From an uncultured Halorubrum sp. (GTDB lineage: Archaea > Halobacteriota > Halobacteria > Halobacteriales > Haloferacaceae): DNA of 58,416 nucleotides. The notes under the pieces were generated by a model. The model made no database searches, was not told the DNA's origin, and saw only the letters and a program-made list of their open reading frames with translations. How positions within the stretch are numbered: position 1 is the stretch's first letter; each line of letters starts with the position of its first letter. Location of the stretch: positions 1 to 58,416 of the forward strand of contig NZ_CAKZRO010000142.1 in assembly GCF_937146585.1 (NCBI RefSeq). Reading direction: 5' to 3'. The translations under genes were made by a program, and so were the position numbers. Shown one piece after another: positions 51,489 to 58,416 of this stretch.

Positions 51489-52472
51489 TCACGCCGCGTC
51501 GCGGAGGTGTTCGCAGTCGCCCGCGTGGACGCGCTCGCGACCCTCGTCGGTGTCGACCACGAGCGCGCCCGGCTCCGCCACGTCGACCGCGGTTCCCTCC
51601 ACGACCCCGTCGGCGGTGTCGACCCGGACGCGCCGGCCGAGCGTGCTCGCCCGCTCGCGCCACGCGGAGAGGACCTCGTCGAGCGCGCCGGGCGAGGCGG
51701 TCAGCGCCGCGTAGCGTTCGAGCAGCGTCGCCGCGAACCGCCGCCGGTCGATCGGGCCGCCGCGCTCCGCCGACAGCGACGTCGCGCCCGCGGGCAGCGT
51801 CTCGGGGTCGATGTTCGCGTTCACGCCGACGCCGACGACGAGCCAGCCGACCCGGTCGGCCTCGCCCTCCATCTCCGTGAGGATCCCCGCCAGCTTTCGG
51901 CCGCCGCGACCGGTCGGGTCGTCGTCCGCCGAGCCGCCGCCGTCGCCCCCGACGAGGACGTCGTTCGGCCACTTGATCCGCGCGTCGACGCCCGCCTGCC
52001 GGGCGGCGTCGGTCGTCGCCACCGCGGCCGCGAGGGTGAAGAGCGGCGCGCGCGCCGTCGGCACGTCGGGTCGCGTCAGGACCGAGAGCCAGACGCCGCC
52101 GCTCGGCGCGACCCACTCGCGGTCGAGCCGGCCCCGGCTCCCGGTCTGCTCGTCGGCGACCACGGCGACGTCGGCGGCCCCCTCCGCGGCGAGCTCGCGG
52201 GCGCGCTCGTTCGTCGACGCGATCCGGTCGTGGTACGCCACGGAGTACGGGGCGTCGAGTCCGAACGCGATCCCCGGCCCGGAGTAGCCCGGGTCGTCGG
52301 GGGCGACGTACCCCTCCGAGGTCGACTCGACCGCGAACCCGTCCTCGCGGAGCCCCTCGACGGCCTTCCAGACCGCCGCCCGGGAGACGCCGAGCGACTC
52401 GGCGAGGGCGGGCCCGGAGACCGGGCCGTCGTCGGCAGCGAGGGCGTCGAGCAGCGCGCGCCGCGTGTCCAT
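51489..52472 (-). CDS. birA: biotin--protein ligase/biotin operon regulator
   Basis: Attaches biotin to carboxylase carrier proteins and may repress biotin genes. The 327-residue protein has an N-terminal winged helix (ALLDALAADDGPVSGPALAESLGVSRAAVWK, residues 6-60), the biotin/ATP loop TGSRGRLDREW, IKWPNDVLV and VGVGVNAN. A Gly/Ser-rich insert with acidic residues lies just after KWPNDVLVGG. The C-terminal SH3-like domain (GRRVRVDTADGVVEG) is complete. With both domains present, a regulator role as in E. coli BirA is likely. Confidence 0.9.
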   Translation of the reverse strand: MDTRRALLDALAADDGPVSGPALAESLGVSRAAVWKAVEGLREDGFAVESTSEGYVAPDDPGYSGPGIAFGLDAPYSVAYHDRIASTNERARELAAEGAADVAVVADEQTGSRGRLDREWVAPSGGVWLSVLTRPDVPTARAPLFTLAAAVATTDAARQAGVDARIKWPNDVLVGGDGGGSADDDPTGRGGRKLAGILTEMEGEADRVGWLVVGVGVNANIDPETLPAGATSLSAERGGPIDRRRFAATLLERYAALTASPGALDEVLSAWRERASTLGRRVRVDTADGVVEGTAVDVAEPGALVVDTDEGRERVHAGDCEHLRDAA

Positions 52473-52549
52473 ACCGCCCGATCCGCCGCCCGGGCCGAAA
52501 GCCGTTCCGGGTCCGAGACGCTTTGTGCCCGGCGCGCGAAGCGTCGCAC

Positions 52550-52930
52550 ATGACCGAAGCCGACCGCGACGGCGAGCGCGGACGAGCAGACGGCGGGCCC
52601 GAGACGGTCCCGCTCGTCGTCGTCGACGGCGACGAGCGCGTCGAACTGAGCGTGGAGCGCGGTCGCAACCTCCGCCGCGCCCTGCTCGACGCCGACCTGT
52701 CGCCGTACGCGGCCGCGACGCGCCGATTGAACTGCGGCGGGCGGGGGATCTGTGCCACCTGCGGCGTCCGCGTCCGCGAGGGACCGGTGGCCGACCACTG
52801 GCACGACCGCCTCGCCGAGCGGTTCGGCTACCCGCGGCTCTCCTGTCAGATCGCGGTCGACCGCCCGACGACGGTCGCGCTCGTCGACAAGCGCGTGTGG
52901 GGCGGGCGGCGGCCGAGCGACGGCGAGTAG
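52550..52930 (+). CDS. [2Fe-2S] ferredoxin-like protein
   Basis: A 126-residue electron-transfer protein of the plant-type 2Fe-2S fold. The cluster ligands are Cys62, Cys68, Cys71 and Cys99 (CGGRGICATC, then RLSCQI), a CX5CX2C..C pattern that matches this fold. Unlike the main haloarchaeal ferredoxin it is not preceded by the acidic halophilic extra domain. Partner enzymes unknown. The ATG at 52550 follows birA on the opposite strand by 77 bases. Confidence 0.82.
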   Translation: MTEADRDGERGRADGGPETVPLVVVDGDERVELSVERGRNLRRALLDADLSPYAAATRRLNCGGRGICATCGVRVREGPVADHWHDRLAERFGYPRLSCQIAVDRPTTVALVDKRVWGGRRPSDGE

Positions 52931-53052
52931 GCCCGCGACCGGCGGCCGGGGACACCGCGTTTCCGGTGAAACGGCGAACGGTAGCGCGTCACACGCGACC
53001 GCGCGGCGGCGACCGGCGCAAAAGCCAAGTCCGCGGGCCCGAACCGTTCGGT

Positions 53053-53625
53053 ATGCAACCCTCCAAGGAGCGCGAGTCGTCCGAGGACGACCCAATGGAC
53101 GACCTCGACGACCTCCTCGACGACGACCTGGCGGGCGGCGAGGGTGACTCCGACGCCGACGCAGGCGCCGGCGGCGTCGCGACCCCCGAGTCGACGGCGG
53201 GGAGCGAGGCCGGCTCCGGGGACGCCGGCCGGATCGGCGCCTCGGGGCGGTGGTTCTCGGCGAAGGCGTTCGGCCTCGCGCTCGTCACGGTCGCGGTCGG
53301 CGTGTTCGTCGGGAGCCTGATCCCGCTCATCGGAGGGACGGTCGGGACCGCGGGCGGCGTGTTCCTCGCCGCGTTCCTCCTCGGCATAGTGCTGTCGACG
53401 CGCCGGTACGCCGAGACGGGGGTCGCCGGGGCCGCCGCGGGCGCGACGAGCGCGGTGACGAGCGTCCTCGGCGTCGGCTTCCTCCCGATCGGGATCGACT
53501 ACCTCTCGCAGTGGGGGCTCCCGCTCGTCGCGGTCGGCGGCGGGGTCGGCCTCGCGCTCGCGCTCCTCGGACACTACTTCGGCCGGGACCTCCGCGCGGG
53601 ACTGAGCCGGGACGTCGAGGGCTGA
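53053..53625 (+). CDS. membrane protein with acidic N-terminal domain
   Basis: A 190-residue protein. Residues 1-65 are highly acidic and disordered (SSEDDPMDDLDDLLDDDL region), and residues 68-180 have four hydrophobic segments with Gly/Ala-rich packing (LALVTVAVGVFVGSLIPLIGG, then LAAFLLGIVLST, AGAAAGATSAVTSVLGVG, LVAVGGGVGLALALLGHYFG). This resembles the DUF456-like membrane group of haloarchaea, but I would not fix it. Function unknown. It ends before the convergent EamA transporter. Confidence 0.7.
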   Translation: MQPSKERESSEDDPMDDLDDLLDDDLAGGEGDSDADAGAGGVATPESTAGSEAGSGDAGRIGASGRWFSAKAFGLALVTVAVGVFVGSLIPLIGGTVGTAGGVFLAAFLLGIVLSTRRYAETGVAGAAAGATSAVTSVLGVGFLPIGIDYLSQWGLPLVAVGGGVGLALALLGHYFGRDLRAGLSRDVEG

Positions 53626-53671
53626 CCGGTCGGCCGCGGGCGCTCTTCCGATGGGGTCGAGTCCCCGAGCG

Positions 53672-54607
53672 CTACCCGAGCAGGCGGTCGAGTCCGACGT
53701 AGTCGGCGATCTCCTCGCGTTCCAGGGCGAGGAAGCCGGCGAGGATCGCGACGAACCCGATCAGCGCCTCGGCGTCGACGAGGTGCCCGAGCAGGGCCCA
53801 GCTGCCGACCGCGGCGACGACCGGCTCCGCGTAGCCGACGAGGTGGAGCTGCGACGGCCCCACGGCGTCGAGCAGCGCGAAGTACAGCAGGAACGCGACC
53901 ACGCCGGAGAGCAGCGTCAGGTACGCGAGCGAGGCGATCGCCGTCTGGTTCCAGACGATCGCGGCGGGCGATTCGCCGATCGCGACGGCGGCGACCAGCA
54001 GCTGCCCCGCCCCGATCACCATCGCCCAGCCCTGGAGCGCGGCGACCGGGAGGTCGGTGCGGAGCGGACGCAGAAGGACGGCGCCCAGCGAGAAGGCGAC
54101 GGTGGCGACGAACGCGAGCGCGACGCCGACGACGGCCGCGCTGCCCAGCCCGGCGGCGGTCGGGTCGGCGATCACGACCACCCCGACGATCCCGAGCGCG
54201 AAGCCGCCGATCTCGACGGGGCCGAGGCGCTCGTTCGGGAGGAGCGCGGCCGCGAAGACGGCGGTCAACACCGGCGCGAGACTCACGACGACCGCGGCGA
54301 CAGCCCCGGAGATCCGCACCTCGCCGAGGTAGAGGAAGCCGTGGTACGCCGCGATCACGAACGTGCCCGCGACGGCGACGCCGAGCCATTCGTCCCGGTC
54401 GCGCGGGAGCCACCGGTCCGCGGCGACCGCGGCGTAGCCGAGCACGACCGCGCCGGCGACGACGTACCTGACGCCTGCGAACAGCAGCGGCGGGAAGTAG
54501 TGGAGGCCGGCTTCGATGGCGACGAAGGAGGTTCCCCAGAGCGTCGCGAGCAGCAGGAACGCGGCGACGATCGCTTCCGGAGTGGAGAGGAGGTTTCTGA
54601 GATTCAC
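53672..54607 (-). CDS. EamA/DMT-family transporter
   Basis: A 311-residue integral membrane protein with about ten helices in two EamA halves (LLLATLWGTSFVAIEAGL with PPLLFAGVRYVVAG in the first; LTLLSGVVAFLLYFALLDAVG in the second). EamA exporters carry amino acids or metabolites out of the cell. It is divergent from an Lrp/AsnC regulator whose gene starts 183 bases away, and two palindromes lie at and near its promoter, so control by that regulator is a good guess. The substrate might be an amino acid. Confidence 0.85.
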   Translation of the reverse strand: MNLRNLLSTPEAIVAAFLLLATLWGTSFVAIEAGLHYFPPLLFAGVRYVVAGAVVLGYAAVAADRWLPRDRDEWLGVAVAGTFVIAAYHGFLYLGEVRISGAVAAVVVSLAPVLTAVFAAALLPNERLGPVEIGGFALGIVGVVVIADPTAAGLGSAAVVGVALAFVATVAFSLGAVLLRPLRTDLPVAALQGWAMVIGAGQLLVAAVAIGESPAAIVWNQTAIASLAYLTLLSGVVAFLLYFALLDAVGPSQLHLVGYAEPVVAAVGSWALLGHLVDAEALIGFVAILAGFLALEREEIADYVGLDRLLG

Positions 54608-54629
54608 TGGATAGCAGTTCGAAATACGC

Positions 54630-54670
54630 AGAGATAGTTAAACTATACTTTCGAATTGGCCGCAATTCGG
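54630..54670. promoter_or_regulatory. two palindromes at the EamA promoter
   Basis: ATAGTT-a-AACTAT (54634-54646) is centred about 32 bases before the EamA start and overlaps its AT-rich core promoter. A second, CGAATT-ggccgc-AATTCG (54652-54669), is just outside it. Both are perfect inverted repeats and lie in the gap shared with the divergent lrp-type gene, as expected for binding sites of that regulator. Repression by covering the core promoter is the simplest reading. Confidence 0.5.
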
Positions 54671-54790
54671 GATGAAGAATCAGACATACGAATCAGATCC
54701 GATTCGAGCCCCGAACCGCGCCCACATCTTGGAGCAGAGTCCAACCCTGTCGGCCGACATATACAACCGGTCGGGGGTCGATCCGGGGGT

Positions 54791-55273
54791 ATGGACGAGC
54801 GCGACGTGCGGCTGTTGAAGGCCATCTCCGACCTGGGGACCGGGAGCCCGGAGCGACTCCACGAGGAGACGGGCATCCCGGTGTCGACGATCCACTACCG
54901 CCTGAACAACCTCCGCGAGGACGGCGTCATCGAGAACGACCTGTACGACCTCGACCACGAGGCGCTCGGGCTCGGCGTCACGGTCATCGTCGAGGTGCTC
55001 GCGAGCTACGAGGGCCCGTACGAGGAGTTCGCGGACGAGCTGCTGGCGGTCGAGGGCGTCACGGAGGCGTTCTTCACGATGGGGGAGACGGACTTCGTCG
55101 TCCTCGCGCGGCTCTCCTCGTCGGACACCGTCGAGCGGCTGATCAGCGACTTCGAGGCGATCCCGGAGGTCGAGCGGACGAACTCGACGTTCACCATCGC
55201 CGCGCTGCGCGACGAGTCGCGGGCGCCGGCGACGTACGACCTCGACACGCTGATCGAGGAGCTAACGGACTGA
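54791..55273 (+). CDS. Lrp/AsnC-family transcription regulator
   Basis: A 160-residue regulator. The winged helix-turn-helix occupies residues 1-55 (DERDVRLLKAISDLG, then ERLHEETGIPVSTIHYRLNNLREDGVIEN), and the RAM ligand-binding domain follows (VTVIVEVLASYEGPYEEFAD to FFTMGETDFVVLARL). Full family length. A TATA-like CATATAC (54758-54764) is about 28 bases before the ATG. Likely controls the divergent EamA exporter in response to an amino acid; the ligand is unknown. Confidence 0.88.
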   Translation: MDERDVRLLKAISDLGTGSPERLHEETGIPVSTIHYRLNNLREDGVIENDLYDLDHEALGLGVTVIVEVLASYEGPYEEFADELLAVEGVTEAFFTMGETDFVVLARLSSSDTVERLISDFEAIPEVERTNSTFTIAALRDESRAPATYDLDTLIEELTD

Positions 55274-55282
55274 CCCCGGGAC

Positions 55283-55813
55283 TCAATCCGTATCCGGGAC
55301 CAGCGAGGCCCCGACCGAGCGCTCGACGTACAGGAGCGCGACGAGCCCCAAGATTACGACCCCGTAGGCGACGGCGGCGAACAGCGCGTCCTGCGTCGTC
55401 GAGTACTCCGAGGTGCGGAAGATGATCACCTTTCGGACCATGGCGATGACGCCGGTGTAGATCACCAGCCTGACGATCCGCCGCGTGTCGCTCTGCTCGA
55501 TGTACGCGACGACCGTCTGGTACACCTCGACGATGATCAACAGCAGCAGGCCCGTCTCGATGAAGCTGATGACCACGTCCGGGTCCGTGATCTCTCCCGT
55601 CGGGACGGACTCCACGATCTGGAGGGCGAGGTCGACGACGCCGATGCCGAACAGGAGCGCGAACAGCGCCGCGGCGGCGAGTTCGACGCCGTGGACGAAC
55701 CGGCTCGTCGCGTCGGAGACCCGTTCACTGCGCGTACGCGGGGCGGACGGGCCGTCGGCCTCGTCGATGGTGAGCGAGTCGGTCGAGCGATCGGTCGCGG
55801 ACGAGTCGTCCAT
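55283..55813 (-). CDS. PsiE-family membrane protein
   Basis: A 176-residue inner-membrane protein of the phosphate-starvation-inducible E family. After a 37-residue acidic soluble N-terminus come four helices (VELAAAALFALLFGIGVVDLAL, GLLLLIIVEVYQTVVAY, VRLVIYTGVIAMVRKVIIF, AAVAYGVVILGLVALLYV) with the RRIVRLVIYTGV region and RKVIIFR conserved in PsiE. Regulation by phosphate here is not shown by the sequence. Ends nine bases after the convergent lrp-type gene. Confidence 0.82.
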   Translation of the reverse strand: MDDSSATDRSTDSLTIDEADGPSAPRTRSERVSDATSRFVHGVELAAAALFALLFGIGVVDLALQIVESVPTGEITDPDVVISFIETGLLLLIIVEVYQTVVAYIEQSDTRRIVRLVIYTGVIAMVRKVIIFRTSEYSTTQDALFAAVAYGVVILGLVALLYVERSVGASLVPDTD

Positions 55814-55911
55814 CGAGTGTTCCTCACACTGTCAGACGGCCCCGCGACACGTAAAGAACGGGGGAAACTACGTCCGGATCGGGGAACGAAATTCGTCGCC
55901 GCCCGAGATCG

Positions 55912-57795
55912 CTACGACCGTTTTCCGATCTCCTCGCGCAACACGTCGGAGACGACCTCCCCGTCGGCCTTCCCGCGAAGCGCGCCCATGGCCTCGCCCA
56001 TGAGCCCGGAGAACGCGCCCATCCCCTCGGCCTCGATCTGGTCGGCGTTGCGCTCGACGACCTCGACGACCGCCTCGCGCACTTCCGTCTCGCTCACGCC
56101 AGAGAGCCCCGCGTTCTCGACGGCCTCGGCCGCCGACAGGTCGGGGTCCTCGGCGAGCGTCGTCAGCACCTCGGGGACGCCCTCCTTCGCGAGGTCGCCG
56201 TCCTCGACGAGGTCGAACAGCGCGAGGAAGTGGTCGTCGGTGAGGTTCTCGACGGGGGCCCCGTCGCGGCGGATCTCCGTCGTCGTCGACTCCAGCGTCG
56301 TCGCCGCGAAGGTGGGGTCGACGCCGCGTTCGATCGCCGCCTCGAACAGGGGGAACCGCTGGCCGAACGCGACCTGCTCGGCGAGGCCGGCGTCGAGCCC
56401 GAACTCGTCGGCGTACCGCGCCGCCTTCTCGTCGAGCAGTTCGGGGGTCTCGACGTCCGACGGGTCCGGCTCGACCGGCGGCACGTCGGTCTCGGGGTAC
56501 ATCCGCGCGGCGCCCGGGAGCGGCCGGAGGTAGCGGGTAGTCCCGTCGTCGTTCGCGCCGCGTGTCTCCTCGGGGACGCCCTCGATGGCGATCTCGGCGC
56601 GCTCCGCGGCCGCCTCGATCGCGAGGTCGGCGGTCTCGGGGTCGGCCGCGACGATGGCGACCGCGTCCGCCTCGCCCGCGCCGACCGCGTCGCGCAGCGC
56701 CTCGACCTCGGCCTCGGTCACGCCGTACGCCGGCAGCTCGTCGGTGTGGAAGATGCCGCCCGCGCCGTGGCGCTTCGCGTGGTCGGACAGCTCCGTGCCG
56801 AGCCGGCGGTCGGGCTGGATCTCGCGGCCGACGAGGCCGTCGAAGCCGTAGAGCGGCACCGCCGTCACCTTCCCGCCCGAGTCGAGCGCGCCGCGGACGA
56901 CGCCGGACTCGGTGTCGGCGAACACGTCGGTCGCGTCCGTCACGTCGCCGACGCTCGCGTCGCGCTCGCGGAGCTCGTCCCGGATCTCTAGGAGTTCGGC
57001 CTGTCGGCCGACCTCGCCGCGGACGATGTCCTCGATCCCTTGGAGGTCCTGAACGCCCTTCACCTCGACGCGGGCGCCGTCGGCGATGGAGACGTTCACG
57101 TCCTGGCGGATGGTGCCGAGGCCGCGCTTGACCGCGCCGGTCGAGCGCAGCAGCATCCCGATACGCTCGGCCGCCTCCCGCGCGCCCTCGGGGCTGCGGA
57201 TGTCCGGGCCCGTGCCGATCTCGACGAGGGGGACGCCGAGGCGGTCGAGCGAGTAGACGACGCCGTCCTCGGTCTCCTCGACGCGCTTCGCGGACTCCTC
57301 TTCGAGCATGAGGTCGACGACGGACACGGAGCCGGACTCGGTCTCGATCTCCCCGTCCTGACCGAGCAGGATGGAGCGCTGGAAGCCGGAGGTGTTCGAG
57401 CCGTCGATGACGAGCTTCCGCATGACGTGCGCCTGGTCGACGACGGAGAGGTCGAGCAGGTCGGCGATCTGGAGCGCCACGGCGAGCGCCTCGTCGTCGA
57501 CGCGACGGGGCGGCTCGTCGTCCTCCTCGACGAGACAGGTCGTGTCGTACGCGAGGTAGGTGAACTCGCGGTCGACGCGGCTCTCCTCCATCGCGGCGTC
57601 GTCGAGCTCGCCCAGTTCGCTCTTCGTCGGGTGGAGCTGACGGGTGATCTCGCGGGCGGCCTCGTCCGGGTCGCGCTCGACGGTCGGGGAGTCGCAGAAC
57701 AGCTTCGTCTCCGTGTCGAGCTGCTGGTGGATCTCCAGCCCGGCGACGAGCCCCAGTTCCTCGTAGTCGTACTCGGGGGTCGCGTCCGTACTCAT
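55912..57795 (-). CDS. gatE: Glu-tRNA(Gln) amidotransferase subunit E
   Basis: Archaeal GatDE kinase/tRNA-binding subunit that converts mischarged Glu-tRNA-Gln to Gln-tRNA-Gln; GatD is not in this window. The 627-residue protein has the GatB/E core (LGLVAGLEIHQQLDTETKLFC, SGFQRSILLG, PLVEIGTGPDI, GLGTIRQDVNVSI), an AspRS-like insert (residues about 270-410), and the C-terminal tail and YqeY domains (MGAFSGLMGEAMGALRGKADG). The start has a TATA-like minus-strand TTTTAG about 29 bases upstream. Confidence 0.93.
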   Translation of the reverse strand: MSTDATPEYDYEELGLVAGLEIHQQLDTETKLFCDSPTVERDPDEAAREITRQLHPTKSELGELDDAAMEESRVDREFTYLAYDTTCLVEEDDEPPRRVDDEALAVALQIADLLDLSVVDQAHVMRKLVIDGSNTSGFQRSILLGQDGEIETESGSVSVVDLMLEEESAKRVEETEDGVVYSLDRLGVPLVEIGTGPDIRSPEGAREAAERIGMLLRSTGAVKRGLGTIRQDVNVSIADGARVEVKGVQDLQGIEDIVRGEVGRQAELLEIRDELRERDASVGDVTDATDVFADTESGVVRGALDSGGKVTAVPLYGFDGLVGREIQPDRRLGTELSDHAKRHGAGGIFHTDELPAYGVTEAEVEALRDAVGAGEADAVAIVAADPETADLAIEAAAERAEIAIEGVPEETRGANDDGTTRYLRPLPGAARMYPETDVPPVEPDPSDVETPELLDEKAARYADEFGLDAGLAEQVAFGQRFPLFEAAIERGVDPTFAATTLESTTTEIRRDGAPVENLTDDHFLALFDLVEDGDLAKEGVPEVLTTLAEDPDLSAAEAVENAGLSGVSETEVREAVVEVVERNADQIEAEGMGAFSGLMGEAMGALRGKADGEVVSDVLREEIGKRS

Positions 57796-58219
57796 TACGC
57801 CACACTCCGACGGCGCGCGACTAAAAGGGTGGCAGTTCGCGCGGGCGATGCGGATCGAGATCACCGAGGTTGTTGGTAAATGACCAGGCGGTGGCGCGTG
57901 CCGGTGAGCGGCCACAGGCCGCGAACCGCACGCGCGAGGGAGTCAGTCGGTCGGAGCGAAGCGGAGGCCGACTGACGAAGCTGGGGAGGCGTGAGGTGCG
58001 GTGCCGTGCGGGGTGGGACTCAAAGGGGCAGCCTCCCGGCTGGGGCTTCGGAGGTGGCAACCGTCGATCCGAAATCAACGGCTCGGTTGAGATCCTCAAC
58101 CGGTGAGATGTTCTTGGAGCCGCGCTGAATGTAGCGCGCAAGTCGGTCTCCGAATTTCCTGTTAACAAGTGACAAATATAAGAAAACTTATGACATCGTG
58201 TACCCTCTACTGTTTGATT
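57796..58219. other. intergenic region between gatE and the right-edge lipoprotein
   Basis: This 424-base gap contains the gatE promoter region, then repeat copy B (about 57860-58080), then a perfect hairpin CGGTTGAG-atc-CTCAACCG at 58084-58102, then a less GC-rich stretch to 58200 that includes GTTAACAAGT and CAAATATAAG and ends with the probable promoter of the last gene (CTTATGAC at 58188-58195, about 28 bases before its ATG). I see no coding region in it. Confidence 0.6.
57860..58080 (-). repeat. non-coding repeat element, copy B
   Basis: Inverted relative to copy A at 29725-29935. Read on the minus strand it shows GATCGACGGT, CCACCTCC, CCCCAG, then a longer GC-rich middle with a palindrome around CGGCCTCCGCTTCGCTCCGACC, then GACTCCCTCGCGCGTGC, a 25-base spacer with an inner hairpin, and GCACGCGCCACCGC followed by TTTACCAACAACCTCGGTGA. 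No protein. Strong conservation of the CTCCCTCGCGCGTGC and CACGCGCCACCGC blocks between copies suggests functional or mobile ends. Confidence 0.6.
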
Positions 58220-58416
58220 ATGTATTCAGAGAAACGCAACAACCACCGAAATACTGTGCCACGTCCGACCATCAGCCGCCGGTCACTACTCGCAGCGAGC
58301 GGGGTTATCGTAGTTGGGGGACTCGCTGGCTGTCTGAATCAAGTTGCGTCGTCAGTGACGGACACGGGCTCGTCGCCTGCGGCAGTGTTCGCAGGGACAG
58401 ACTGGAATGATGATGA
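58220..58416 (+). CDS. Tat-type lipoprotein, N-terminal fragment
   Basis: The first 65 codons of a secreted lipoprotein that runs off the right edge. A 19-residue leader (MYSEKRNNHRNTVPRPTIS) precedes the twin-arginine SRRSLLAAS, a hydrophobic core and the lipobox GLAGC with Cys38. The mature part begins LNQVASSVTDTGSSPAAVF. Some such proteins are substrate-binding lipoproteins of ABC transporters, but nothing in the fragment decides. A TATA-like CTTATGAC lies about 28 bases upstream. Confidence 0.7.
   Translation, partial: MYSEKRNNHRNTVPRPTISRRSLLAASGVIVVGGLAGCLNQVASSVTDTGSSPAAVFAGTDWNDD

Noticed and set aside
1-58416. CRISPR arrays, transposases, integrases or a plasmid origin
   Set aside because: No regularly spaced repeats, no recognisable transposase, integrase or Orc/RepH-type gene was found on either strand.

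Overview
The window is from a haloarchaeon, most likely Halorubrum or a close relative (the genus is inference). DNA is very GC-rich and proteins are rich in Asp and Glu. There are several Tat-type lipoproteins with an RR-hydrophobic-Cys layout. TATA-like boxes sit about 27 bases before start codons, as expected for leaderless archaeal transcripts. Archaea-specific genes are present: GatE, RaSEA, the archaeal methionine adenosyltransferase, NAC, MptE and a JAMM desampylase. About 65 protein genes, two decayed genes and one tRNA are supported, mostly a core-chromosome mix of short operons. No transposase, integrase, CRISPR array or rRNA was found.

Layout. 1-4.1 kb: edge of an FAD enzyme, a methyltransferase, an aldo/keto reductase and two overlapping lipoprotein genes. 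4.1-9.3 kb: a zinc-finger micro-protein, an MFS transporter, a GpgS-like glycosyltransferase with its partner gene, and methionine adenosyltransferase. 9.4-13.98 kb: a lipoprotein, an aminotransferase, a regulator-like protein, then TrmI and NAC overlapping. 14.1-17.6 kb: a pterin/folate group (creatininase-family hydrolase, MptE, a DHPS-like protein) and a JAMM protease. 17.7-24.5 kb: a DUF192 lipoprotein, TrmJ, AzlCD, an aldehyde ferredoxin oxidoreductase and a VanZ-like protein. 24.5-32.5 kb: a 5'-nucleotidase-like Tat protein, RaSEA, zinc ribbons, 5-FCL-like, EngB, an enolase-family enzyme and membrane proteins. 32.6-41.2 kb: tRNA-Ile(GAT) with a gene-poor flank, a pseudokinase plus membrane partner, and metabolic genes including TrpB and a threonine synthase.

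The most unusual part is 41.2-45.2 kb. A minus-strand operon encodes a RecA/RadA-like protein without a Walker A motif, an 85-residue protein, and a B-family DNA polymerase (PolB2-like) with no recognisable exonuclease motifs and an altered motif C. This resembles the logic of bacterial ImuA-ImuB-DnaE2 mutagenesis cassettes. It lies divergent from a frameshifted AbrB-PIN toxin-antitoxin pair, with a perfect palindrome in the shared gap.

45.3-49.5 kb is a complete PEP-dependent dihydroxyacetone kinase system: DhaK, DhaL and DhaM on the plus strand, facing EI and HPr on the minus strand. 49.5-58.4 kb carries a YchF-type GTPase, a UspA protein, BirA, a 2Fe-2S ferredoxin, a divergent Lrp regulator/EamA exporter pair, PsiE, GatE and the start of a lipoprotein. 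Two diverged copies of a non-coding repeat (about 29725-29935 and, inverted, about 57860-58080) flank gene ends.
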